Shown: in pieces, positions 1 through 5,792 of the stretch | How the letters are laid out: each line of letters starts with the position of its first letter | Position numbering within the stretch: the first letter of the stretch is position 1 | Assembly: GCA_020047875.1 (NCBI GenBank) | Contig: JAIFNE010000112.1 | Location: 1-7,563, forward strand | Direction of reading: 5' to 3' | DNA: 7,563 nt | Source of the DNA: Hydrogenophaga sp. | Lineage (GTDB): Bacteria > Pseudomonadota > Gammaproteobacteria > Burkholderiales > Burkholderiaceae_C | Position numbers and translations under genes: made by a program | The notes under the pieces: generated by a model | What the model was told of the DNA's origin: nothing | The model's database searches: none | What the model saw: the letters and a program-made list of their open reading frames with translations, nothing else

Positions 1-251
1 TGCCCGACCCGGCTGACCGTGCCACCATCGAAGAAGAACACGCCCTCGAACTGCGCACCCGCGACCGCGAGCGCAAGCTGCTCAAGAAGATTGAGCAGGC
101 GATCGCGCGCATCGACAGCGGCGACTACGGTTACTGCGACGAGACCGGCGAAGCCATTGGCGTGGGCCGGCTGATGGCCCGTCCCACCGCCAGCCTGTCG
201 CTGGAAGCCCAGCAGCGCCGGGAACTCAAGCAGAAGATGTTCGGCGATTGA
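1..251 (+). CDS. dksA: DksA-type RNA polymerase-binding transcription factor (C-terminal part)
   Basis: The frame is open from base 3 to the TGA at 249-251 and gives 82 residues. E. coli DksA has about 151, so the N-terminal part lies before the window. DksA enters the RNA polymerase secondary channel and works with ppGpp in the stringent response. The visible part has the end of the coiled coil (basic and acidic, around RDRERKLLKKIEQA), then GDYGYCDETGEAIGVGRL, then ARPTASLSLEAQQRRELKQ, which line up with the DksA zinc-finger region and C-terminal helix. Of the four zinc-ligand cysteines in E. coli DksA only the first is present; the others read T, S and A. From memory this cysteine-poor form is usual in betaproteobacteria, so it probably does not mean loss of function. 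The next gene starts 50 bases downstream and I see no clear terminator between them. Confidence 0.92.
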   Translation, partial: PDPADRATIEEEHALELRTRDRERKLLKKIEQAIARIDSGDYGYCDETGEAIGVGRLMARPTASLSLEAQQRRELKQKMFGD

Positions 252-301
252 GCCCGGTATTTCCCGCTTTCAGCAACGCCCCTAACCGGTAACCTTCCGC
301 C

Positions 302-811
302 ATGGCCAAGGACGATTCCAACGGTGGTTTTCTCTCCAAGGTGGCGAAGTTCGTTCGCCACCCGACCACCAGTTGGGCCGATCTGGACACCCGAACCGCT
401 GACCGCGAAAGCGAGTACAGCAAGGCCGCGCTCAAAGAAATGATCGAGCGCAAGCGGCGCAATGACTTCGTGCGCAAGCGCGAGTTCGACGCGCTGCGCA
501 AGGTTCGCAGCCGGGAAGGCACCAGCGAAGCGGGGCAGGGCCTGCGCCCCTCCTTCTTCCAGAGCAGTCTGCCCTCCCGGCCAGACGATCGGGCCATGAC
601 GATCAAGAAGATCGACGAGATCGAGGCCCAGATGTCGAGTGGTGGAAGACCAAGGGGCCCGACTCCCTGGTCACCGGCTCCAGCCAGCACAGCACTGGTG
701 GCACGCCCCTGGCCCGCAAGGGCGAGCGCGCTGAAGCGGGCGCGCCGCGCGATGGGCGCGCCCAGCAGCGCGCCCGCCAGTACGGCGAAACCGAGGGATC
801 GCCGCTGGTGA
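302..811 (+). CDS. N-terminal part of a frameshifted STAS-like protein
   Basis: This frame starts at an ATG (MAKDDSNGGFLSKV) and encodes the true N-terminus only as far as about base 637, some 112 residues. This part is highly charged: a basic, helical stretch with SKAALKEMIERKRR and FVRKREFDALRKV, then RPSFFQSSLPS and a helix ending KKIDEIEAQMS. After that the frame turns into an Arg/Pro/Ala-rich tail (GGRPRGPTPW onward) with no family character, while the +1 frame (positions congruent to 637) continues with EWWKTKGPDS and stays open to 2133. The last 57 or so residues of this ORF are therefore out-of-frame translation. There is no good Shine-Dalgarno before 302. I recognise the protein as one conserved next to hslVU in Comamonadaceae, with no characterised function that I know of. 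Confidence 0.7.
   Translation: MAKDDSNGGFLSKVAKFVRHPTTSWADLDTRTADRESEYSKAALKEMIERKRRNDFVRKREFDALRKVRSREGTSEAGQGLRPSFFQSSLPSRPDDRAMTIKKIDEIEAQMSSGGRPRGPTPWSPAPASTALVARPWPARASALKRARRAMGAPSSAPASTAKPRDRRW
635..639 (+). other. Frameshift point joining the two parts of the STAS-like gene
   Basis: Upstream the coding frame reads ATG (632-634) TCG (635-637). Downstream the coding frame resumes with GAG at 637-639, then TGG TGG AAG. Restoring one base (ATG TCx GAG TGG TGG) gives a continuous MSEWWKTK. I see no slippery heptamer of the X-XXY-YYZ type here, so a single-base deletion or a sequencing error fits better than programmed -1 frameshifting. Confidence 0.75.
738..763. repeat. GC-only inverted repeat in the linker of the STAS-like gene
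   Basis: GGGCGCGCC (738-746) and GGCGCGCCC (755-763) are exact reverse complements around an 8-base loop. The second arm is itself part of a 10-base palindrome. It lies in the low-complexity linker coding region and probably reflects GC-biased composition, although such a hairpin could promote sequencing or replication errors. Confidence 0.5.
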
Positions 812-2133
812 CGGGCCACGGTGCGGCCGTCATCCGCGCTGACCAGGCGCCCCTGTTGCCGCCGCGTCGCGAGTGGTCGCCATCCCGGGAAAGCGCGCTG
901 GCCGACACCGTGCCTGCCGAGCCGGCTGCGCCTGCGGCGCGTACCGGTCTGATGGCGATTTCTGCGGCCTCGGGCGTTCCCAGCGGTCCGAGCTCCAGCT
1001 TCTCAGCGTCCCACTTTTTTGCGCTGGACGTGCAGGCGGTGTCGCAAGGCCCGGAGGTGGAAGAGGCAGCCATCCGCTTTGCCAACGGTGACGACAGTGG
1101 CGCCGAGCACGGTCTGCTGGAAGCGGTGGGCGAGGGTGGCGGGCGCGCCGACCAGATCGACGACTGGCTCGCCCTTTTCGACCTGTACCGTGCCACCGGC
1201 CAGCTCGCTCCTTTCGAGAGCCGCGCCGTGGACTTCGTCAACCGCTTCAGCCGCTCGGCGCCCCAGTGGTTCGACATGCCGGAGCAGATCGAAAAGCTCA
1301 CTGGCCGGGTATACACGCCGTCGGCTGCGCCCACCCGTGCCGTCTGGGTCTGCGAGCGCGATCTCGACGCGCACGCCGTGGGCACCCTGCAAAACCTGCT
1401 TGCGCGTGCTCCGCAACCGTGGGTGCTTGACTGGTCGCCGCTGGAGGCCATCGACGTCAAGGCGGCGCGGGCGCTGCTGGGCATGTTCACCTTGTGGGGC
1501 GATCAGGATGTGCAGTTGCGCTGCCTGGGCACCACCACGCTGCGCGATGTTCTCAAGGCCAGCACGCCCTCGGGCCGGCGCGACATGGAGCAGCTCTGGT
1601 GGGAGTTGCGCATGGCGGCGCTACGCACCATGAACCGCGCTGACGAGTTCGAGCTGACCGCGCTGGATTTTTGCGTCACCTACGAGGTTTCGCCCCCCGG
1701 CTGGGAGCGGCCGCGCTGCCACTACGAAAGCCTGGCCAGCGACCGTCTGTCTGAGGGCGGTCAGTCGGTGCTGGGCGAGGCGGTGATGGAGCAGGTGCCC
1801 TCCCAGTACCCGAACGACTCGCGGCTGGACAGCGAACTGTCTGACTTCAACCAGCTCGGTCTGGTGGAGCTTTCGGGTGAAATTCGGGGCGATCCGCAGG
1901 CCATTCTGGAGGCGCTGGAGAAGCGACTGGCCGGGGCCGATGTGATGATCATTTCCTGCCGCAACCTGATCCGGGTGGATTTTTCGGCCGCCGGTACCCT
2001 GCTTAACTGGATTTCCGGGCACCACGCCAAGGGCCGCATGGTTCAGTTCGTCGACGCGCACCGGCTCATATCGGCCTTCTTCCACGTCATTGGCATCACC
2101 GAGTTCGCGCGCGTTGTGCTGCGCAACGACTGA
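808..2133 (+). CDS. Main part of tandem STAS-like domain protein (true frame extends back to 637)
   Basis: The frame can start at GTG 808, but it is open back through 637 and encodes EWWKTKGPDS there, so 808 is unlikely to be a real start. Joined to the upstream part the protein would be about 610 residues. Numbering on the joined protein, the order is: a low-complexity Gly/Ala/Arg/Pro linker (about 113-236); a helical region (about 237-335) with EEAAIRFANGDDSGAEHGLL; a first STAS-like segment (about 349-421) with LDWSPLEAIDVKAARALL; a linking region (about 422-520) rich in aromatic residues; and a C-terminal STAS-like segment (about 521-610) with VDFSAAGTLLNW, where D560-F-S-A-A-G resembles the STAS loop. 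STAS domains in the SpoIIAA and MlaB families mediate regulatory or complex-forming protein contacts. There is no signal peptide or membrane segment, so it is probably cytoplasmic. Its substrate and partners are unknown. hslV begins 32 bases downstream, so co-transcription is plausible. Confidence 0.75.
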   Translation: MTGHGAAVIRADQAPLLPPRREWSPSRESALADTVPAEPAAPAARTGLMAISAASGVPSGPSSSFSASHFFALDVQAVSQGPEVEEAAIRFANGDDSGAEHGLLEAVGEGGGRADQIDDWLALFDLYRATGQLAPFESRAVDFVNRFSRSAPQWFDMPEQIEKLTGRVYTPSAAPTRAVWVCERDLDAHAVGTLQNLLARAPQPWVLDWSPLEAIDVKAARALLGMFTLWGDQDVQLRCLGTTTLRDVLKASTPSGRRDMEQLWWELRMAALRTMNRADEFELTALDFCVTYEVSPPGWERPRCHYESLASDRLSEGGQSVLGEAVMEQVPSQYPNDSRLDSELSDFNQLGLVELSGEIRGDPQAILEALEKRLAGADVMIISCRNLIRVDFSAAGTLLNWISGHHAKGRMVQFVDAHRLISAFFHVIGITEFARVVLRND

Positions 2134-2165
2134 CCCACCGCACCCCAACACAGGCACATTGGTCG

Positions 2166-2711
2166 ATGGAACAGTTTCACGGCACCACCATTCTGTGCGT
2201 CAGGCGGCAGACGCCTGACGGCGTGCAGGTGGCGATCGGGGGCGACGGCCAGGTCACGCTGGGCAACATCGTGGTCAAGGGCACCGCGCGCAAGGTCAGG
2301 AAGCTGCATCACGACCAGGTGCTGGCCGGGTTCGCTGGCGCCACCGCCGACGCCTTCACGCTCTTTGAGCGTTTTGAGTCCAAGCTCGAAAAGCACCAGG
2401 GCCACTTGGTGCGCGCCGCCATCGAACTCACCCGCGACTGGCGTACCGACCGGGTGCTGCGCCGTCTGGAGGCGATGCTGGCGGTGGCCGATCGCACCGC
2501 CTCGCTCATCATCACCGGCAACGGCGACGTGCTGGAGCCAGAGCATGGCATCGTCGCCATCGGATCGGGCGGTGCCTACGCCCAGGCGGCTGCCAAGGGA
2601 TTGATCGACCACACCGAACTGAGCGCCGAGGCGGTGGTGCGCAATGCGCTGGCCATCGCGGGCGAGCTGTGCATCTACACCAACATGAACCACACCGTCG
2701 AGGTGTTGTGA
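2166..2711 (+). CDS. hslV: ATP-dependent protease subunit HslV (ClpQ)
   Basis: This is the threonine peptidase of the HslVU protease, a proteasome-like double hexamer in the cytoplasm that degrades proteins unfolded by HslU. The 181-residue product matches the family length. It starts MEQFHG followed by TTILCVRR; the catalytic N-terminal threonine is therefore T7 and the first six residues must be removed, unlike E. coli, where only Met precedes the threonine. Other expected active-site residues are visible: D27 in GGDGQVTLGN and K43 in the TARKVRK segment. Conserved blocks AGFAGATADAFTLFERFE, KLEKHQGHLVRAA, DWRTDRVLRRLEAMLAVAD, SLIITGNGD and AIGSGGAYAQAAA follow. About four residues are inserted after RR (QTPDGVQ) relative to E. 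coli. The Shine-Dalgarno is weak (CAGG at 2151-2154). hslU follows after 64 bases, as is usual for this pair. Confidence 0.97.
   Translation: MEQFHGTTILCVRRQTPDGVQVAIGGDGQVTLGNIVVKGTARKVRKLHHDQVLAGFAGATADAFTLFERFESKLEKHQGHLVRAAIELTRDWRTDRVLRRLEAMLAVADRTASLIITGNGDVLEPEHGIVAIGSGGAYAQAAAKGLIDHTELSAEAVVRNALAIAGELCIYTNMNHTVEVL
2198..2220. repeat. Perfect 9-bp inverted repeat inside the start of hslV
   Basis: CGTCAGGCG (2198-2206) and CGCCTGACG (2212-2220) are exact reverse complements around the 5-base loop GCAGA. It covers about codons 11-19 of hslV, just where the protein carries its short insertion relative to E. coli. There is no T-tract, so it is not a standard terminator. It could be an mRNA hairpin affecting early translation, or a trace of a small repeat inserted in frame. 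Confidence 0.6.
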
Positions 2712-2731
2712 CGGCCCGCGGGCGCGGGCCG
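2712..2731 (+). repeat. Intercistronic hairpin between hslV and hslU
   Basis: CGGCCCGC (2712-2719) and GCGGGCCG (2724-2731) form a perfect 8-bp GC stem with a GGGC loop, beginning immediately after the hslV stop. No run of T follows, so full termination is doubtful. It may stabilise the upstream mRNA end or attenuate read-through into hslU. Confidence 0.5.
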
Positions 2732-2775
2732 AGTCCGGTCTGTGTCGCTGCCGTCAGCCCAATGTCGAGAGTCCC

Positions 2776-4116
2776 ATGTCTTCCATGACCCCCCAGGAAA
2801 TCGTTTCCGAGCTGGACCGCTTCATCATTGGTCAGCAGGCCGCCAAGCGCGCGGTGGCGATTGCGCTGCGCAACCGCTGGCGGCGCCAGCAGGTTGACGA
2901 CAAGCTGCGCCCGGAAATCACGCCCAAGAACATCCTGATGATCGGCCCCACCGGGGTCGGCAAGACCGAGATCGCGCGCCGCCTGGCCGCGCTGGCCGAC
3001 GCGCCTTTCATCAAGGTCGAGGCCACCAAGTACACCGAGGTTGGCTATGTCGGCAAGGATGTCGATGGCATCGTTCGCGACCTGGTGGAAATAGCGATCA
3101 AGCAGACCCGCGAGACCGCCATGCGCCAGCAGCGGGCCCGGGCCGAAGACAGCGCCGAGGAGCGCATTCTCGACGTGCTGATCCCGCCGCCTCGAAACGC
3201 TGGCCTGAGCAGCAGCACCGAGGTGGTGGCCAGCAGCGAGAGCACCGCGCGCCAGACCTTTCGCAAAAAGCTGCGGGAGGGCCAGCTTGATGACCGCGAG
3301 ATCGAGATCGATCTGGCCGAGTCGCGCCCGACGATGGAGATTTCTGGCCCGGCCGGCATGGAAGAAATGGCCGAGCAACTGCGCGGCATGTTCAGCCAGA
3401 TGGGGCAGGACAGGCGTCGCGCCCGGCGTCTGACGATCGGCGAGGCCCGGCCGCTGCTGATCGACGAAGAGGCTGGCAAGCTGGTCAACGAAGAAGAGAT
3501 CAAGCAGCGCGCGCTGCAAAACACCGAGCAGAACGGCATCGTTTTCATCGACGAGATCGACAAAGTGGCCTCACGCAGCGAGTCGGGCGGCGCCGAGGTG
3601 TCGCGCCAGGGCGTGCAGCGCGACCTGCTGCCGCTGGTGGAGGGCACGACGGTCAGCACCAAACACGGCCCGGTGAAGACCGACCACATCCTGTTCATCG
3701 CCAGCGGCGCCTTTCACCTCAGCAAGCCCAGCGACCTGATCCCTGAGCTGCAAGGCCGCTTTCCGATCCGGGTTCAGCTCAAGTCGCTTTCGGTGAGCGA
3801 TTTCGAGGCCATCCTGACCCAGACCCACGCCTCGCTGGTGCGCCAGTACCAGGCGCTGCTCGCCACCGAAGGCGTCACGCTGGTGTTCCAGCCCGAGGGC
3901 ATCCTGCGCCTGGCGCAGATCGCCTGCGATGTGAACGAGCGCACCGAGAACATCGGCGCGCGCCGCCTGGCCACGGTGATGGAGCACCTGCTCGACGAGG
4001 TGAGCTTTGGCGCCACCGCGCTGCAGGGCCAGGCCATCACCATCGATGCGGCTTACGTCGATGGTCGGCTGGGCGAGCTCAGCCGCAGCGAAGACCTGTC
4101 GCGCTACATCCTCTGA
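2776..4116 (+). CDS. hslU: HslU (ClpY), AAA+ ATPase and unfoldase of the HslVU protease
   Basis: HslU hexamers bind ATP, unfold substrates and thread them into HslV. The 446-residue length is close to E. coli HslU (443). In order: the N-terminal helix with MTPQEIVSELDRFIIGQ; Walker A GPTGVGKT at 57-64; the pore loop GYVG at 90-93; the inserted I domain, roughly 110-240, rich in charged and Gln residues; Walker B IVFIDE at 255-260; sensor 1 around ILFIASGAF (305-313); the arginine-finger region LQGRFP (R328); sensor 2 in GARRL (394-398); and the C-terminal tail LSRYIL, which in the family inserts between HslV subunits to activate them. The start at 2776 gives MSSMTPQ; an internal ATG at 2785 is possible. 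A weak purine stretch, GAGAG, lies at 2767-2771. All key ATPase residues look intact. It probably shares a transcript with hslV. Confidence 0.98.
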   Translation: MSSMTPQEIVSELDRFIIGQQAAKRAVAIALRNRWRRQQVDDKLRPEITPKNILMIGPTGVGKTEIARRLAALADAPFIKVEATKYTEVGYVGKDVDGIVRDLVEIAIKQTRETAMRQQRARAEDSAEERILDVLIPPPRNAGLSSSTEVVASSESTARQTFRKKLREGQLDDREIEIDLAESRPTMEISGPAGMEEMAEQLRGMFSQMGQDRRRARRLTIGEARPLLIDEEAGKLVNEEEIKQRALQNTEQNGIVFIDEIDKVASRSESGGAEVSRQGVQRDLLPLVEGTTVSTKHGPVKTDHILFIASGAFHLSKPSDLIPELQGRFPIRVQLKSLSVSDFEAILTQTHASLVRQYQALLATEGVTLVFQPEGILRLAQIACDVNERTENIGARRLATVMEHLLDEVSFGATALQGQAITIDAAYVDGRLGELSRSEDLSRYIL

Positions 4117-4214
4117 GCGGCCCCGCTGGGCGAGTCGCTGCGCGTTGGCCTGGTCGCTGCGCGCGCGCCTCCACCACCCTTGCTGAACCCGATCTGTTGC
4201 ACACGGCCAGCCCG

Positions 4215-4230
4215 GCCGCGCGGTCGCGGC
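4215..4230 (+). terminator. Weak hairpin downstream of hslU, possible terminator
   Basis: GCCGCG (4215-4220) and CGCGGC (4225-4230) form a 6-bp stem with a CGGT loop, followed by GTTTC. The T-run is too short for a confident intrinsic terminator. It is offered only as the best candidate between hslU and the mraZ promoter. Confidence 0.2.
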
Positions 4231-4274
4231 GTTTCAACCATTACTTCCACTGGGCGCTGTAAGTGCTTGCTTTT

Positions 4275-4294
4275 GCTGCATATTTGACTGCAGC
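4275..4294. repeat. Inverted repeat upstream of the mraZ promoter
   Basis: GCTGCA (4275-4280) and TGCAGC (4289-4294) are exact reverse complements around the 8-base loop TATTTGAC. It lies about 60 bases before the presumed -35 box. It could be a regulator-binding site or a weak hairpin; nothing in the sequence decides. Confidence 0.3.
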
Positions 4295-4354
4295 GCGGCC
4301 TCTCAAACCCGCTCTAAGTGGTTGATTTCATTGAAAAAATATGTCGCTCACCGC

Positions 4355-4382
4355 TTGAGCGCACACCATTTCCTGATACAGT
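4355..4382 (+). promoter_or_regulatory. Presumed sigma-70 promoter of mraZ and the dcw cluster
   Basis: A -35-like TTGAGC (4355-4360) is separated by 16 bases from a -10-like TACAGT (4377-4382). The -10 is preceded by TG and one base (TGATACAGT), the extended -10 form. Transcription would begin near 4389-4391, about 43-45 bases before the mraZ start. The -10 overlaps the first AGTG repeat, which suits repression by MraZ. This is inferred from sequence only. Confidence 0.6.
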
Positions 4383-4414
4383 GGAAAAAAGTGCAATTAA
4401 GTGGTGAAAAGTGT
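4380..4414 (+). promoter_or_regulatory. Four AGTG repeats at 10-bp spacing, presumed MraZ operator
   Basis: AGTG occurs at 4380, 4390, 4400 and 4410 (AGTGG, AGTGC, AGTGG, AGTGT), each unit separated by five bases. MraZ proteins are known to bind short direct repeats with this periodicity before mraZ: TGGGN units with 5-base spacers in E. coli and AAAGTG-type boxes in Mycoplasma. Repeats 2 and 4 read AAAGTG. The array begins inside the -10 box and ends 20 bases before the mraZ start, so bound MraZ should block transcription of its own operon. Confidence 0.8.
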
Positions 4415-4420
4415 TTTTTC

Positions 4421-4424
4421 AGGA
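4421..4424 (+). promoter_or_regulatory. Shine-Dalgarno deciding the mraZ start
   Basis: AGGA sits 9 bases before GTG 4434. This supports that start over the upstream in-frame GTG codons at 4401 and 4404, which lie inside the operator repeats and add 11 residues without family similarity. Confidence 0.6.
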
Positions 4425-4433
4425 TCGGCCGCG

Positions 4434-4859
4434 GTGTTTCAGGGAATTTCTTCACTCAGTCTGGATGCGAAGGGGCGGCTCTCCATGCCGACCCGGCATC
4501 GTGACGCCCTGATCGCCGTTGACAGCCTGCTCACCATCACCCGGCACCCGCATGGCTCGCTGATGGTGTTCACCCGGCCGGGCTGGGCGGTTTTCAGCAA
4601 GCAGGTGGCAGACCTGCCGATGGATGCCATGTGGTGGCGCCGGATTTTTCTGGGCAACGCCTTCGACGTGGAGATGGACGGCAGCGGCCGGGTGCTGGTT
4701 TCGCCCGAGTTGCGCGAGGCGGTCGGCATCACCAAAGACGTGCTGCTGCTGGGCATGGGCAGTTACTTTGAGCTGTGGGACAAGCCGACCTACCTGGCCA
4801 AAGAAGCGCAGGCCATGCAGGGCGAGATGCCCGATGTCCTTAAAGGCTTCTCTTTCTGA
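4434..4859 (+). CDS. mraZ: Transcriptional regulator MraZ
   Basis: MraZ is a DNA-binding protein of the SpoVT/AbrB fold that forms rings and controls the dcw operon, of which it is the first gene. From GTG 4434 the product is 141 residues and begins MFQGISSLSLDAKGRLS, the normal family N-terminus. Two swapped-hairpin repeats are visible, each with the DxxxR motif: DAKGR at 11-15 followed by LSMPTRHR, and DGSGR at 82-86 followed by VLVSPELR. Between them is the LMVF and WWRRIFLGNAFDVEM region, and the end is GEMPDVLKGFSF. It is probably autoregulated through the AGTG repeats just upstream. The next gene, rsmH, starts after 9 bases, and its Shine-Dalgarno overlaps the mraZ stop. Confidence 0.96.
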   Translation: MFQGISSLSLDAKGRLSMPTRHRDALIAVDSLLTITRHPHGSLMVFTRPGWAVFSKQVADLPMDAMWWRRIFLGNAFDVEMDGSGRVLVSPELREAVGITKDVLLLGMGSYFELWDKPTYLAKEAQAMQGEMPDVLKGFSF

Positions 4860-4868
4860 AGGCCCACG

Positions 4869-5792
4869 GTGCAAGATTCCTGGAGCCATCAGACCGTCCT
4901 GCTGACCGAGGCTGTGCAGGCGCTCGCCATCAACCCCGACGGACACTATGTCGACGCGACCTTTGGCCGCGGCGGGCACGCGCGCGGCATTTTGCAGCAG
5001 CTCTCGCCGCAGGGCCGCCTGACCGTGTTTGACAAGGACCCTCAGGCCGTGGCCGTGGCCCGGGAGCTGGCGGCCCAGGATGCCCGGCTCTCGATTCGCC
5101 ACGAAGGGTTTGCGCACCTGAGTGCGCTCGGGGAGGGCAGCGCCGATGGCCTGCTCATGGACCTCGGTGTGAGTTCGCCCCAGATCGACAACCCCGAGCG
5201 GGGTTTTTCTTTTCGCCACGACGGCCCGCTGGACATGCGCATGGACACCACACGTGGCCAGAGCGTGGCGCAGTGGCTCGAAACCGTGGATGTTTCCACC
5301 CTGACGGAGGTCATTCGTGACTATGGCGAAGAACGGTTTGCTGCACCGGTTGCAAAGGCGATTGATCGTCGCCGACAGGAACGGGGCCCTCTTCGAACCA
5401 CCCGTGAGCTGGCCGAAGTCGTGGCTGGCGCGGTCAAAACCCGCGAGCCGGGCAAGGACCCTGCAACGCGCACATTTCAGGCTCTTCGGATTTTCATCAA
5501 CGCCGAGCTTGAAGAACTGCAGCAAGCGCTGAGCGCCAGCCTGCAGGTATTGCGCCCCGGCGGGCGGCTGGTGGTGATCAGTTTTCATTCGCTGGAGGAC
5601 CGTCGGGTCAAGCAGTTCATGAGCGGCCATTCGCGCCCGGTGGTGGATCGGCGCGTGCCGTTCGCCGAACCCGCGCCCATGCCGTTGAGCGATGTCTCGC
5701 GGCTGATGCCCAGCGCGCCGGAGGTTGCCGCCAACCCGCGTGCGCGCAGCGCGGTGATGCGCGTGGCCACGCGCACCGGAGCGCCAGCATGA
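4869..5792 (+). CDS. rsmH: 16S rRNA (cytosine(1402)-N(4))-methyltransferase RsmH
   Basis: RsmH (formerly MraW) uses S-adenosylmethionine to methylate N4 of C1402 in the 16S rRNA decoding centre. The 307-residue length is typical. It starts at GTG 4869 (MQDSWSHQTVLLTEAV); GAAGG at 4858-4862 is a good Shine-Dalgarno 6 bases before and overlaps the mraZ stop. Visible family motifs are the SAM-binding loop VDATFGRGGHA (GRGGH at 33-37), FDKDPQA around 54-60, DLGVSSPQ from 98, RGFSFRHDGPLDMRMD, YGEERFA, ATRTFQALRI from 199, SFHSLEDRRVK from 238, and the C-terminal NPRARSAVMRVA. No key residue appears missing. The stop codon overlaps an ATG (ATGA at 5789-5792) that opens a tiny reading frame before ftsL. 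Confidence 0.97.
   Translation: MQDSWSHQTVLLTEAVQALAINPDGHYVDATFGRGGHARGILQQLSPQGRLTVFDKDPQAVAVARELAAQDARLSIRHEGFAHLSALGEGSADGLLMDLGVSSPQIDNPERGFSFRHDGPLDMRMDTTRGQSVAQWLETVDVSTLTEVIRDYGEERFAAPVAKAIDRRRQERGPLRTTRELAEVVAGAVKTREPGKDPATRTFQALRIFINAELEELQQALSASLQVLRPGGRLVVISFHSLEDRRVKQFMSGHSRPVVDRRVPFAEPAPMPLSDVSRLMPSAPEVAANPRARSAVMRVATRTGAPA

Larger units (their letters stand above)
4117..4433. other. Gene-free spacer between hslU and mraZ
   Basis: About 317 bases without a convincing gene. The first half is GC-rich with no recognisable coding or RNA gene. From about 4260 the composition turns AT-rich compared with the rest of the window and holds the presumed dcw promoter and operator, listed separately. 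A 60-codon frame at 4322-4504 runs through the promoter and into mraZ in another frame and has no family character. I see no strong rho-independent terminator for hslU. Confidence 0.7.

Noticed and set aside
635..645. Programmed -1 ribosomal frameshifting in the STAS-like gene
   Set aside because: The shift has the right direction, but there is no slippery heptamer at the site, so a base deletion or sequencing error is simpler.
2512..3519. Minus-strand open frame of 335 codons opposite hslV and hslU
   Set aside because: It covers the HslU ATPase motifs on the other strand and is compositionally a shadow.
4380..4414. CRISPR or other long repeat array
   Set aside because: The units are only four to five bases with a 10-bp period, which fits an operator and not a CRISPR repeat-spacer structure.
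4401..4433. Upstream GTG start for mraZ
   Set aside because: The added 11 residues are unlike the MraZ N-terminus, and the codons are part of the AGTG repeats; GTG 4434 has AGGA nine bases upstream.
4322..4504. Small plus-strand frame through the mraZ promoter
   Set aside because: It overlaps the promoter, the operator repeats and the mraZ start in another frame, with no Shine-Dalgarno or family similarity.
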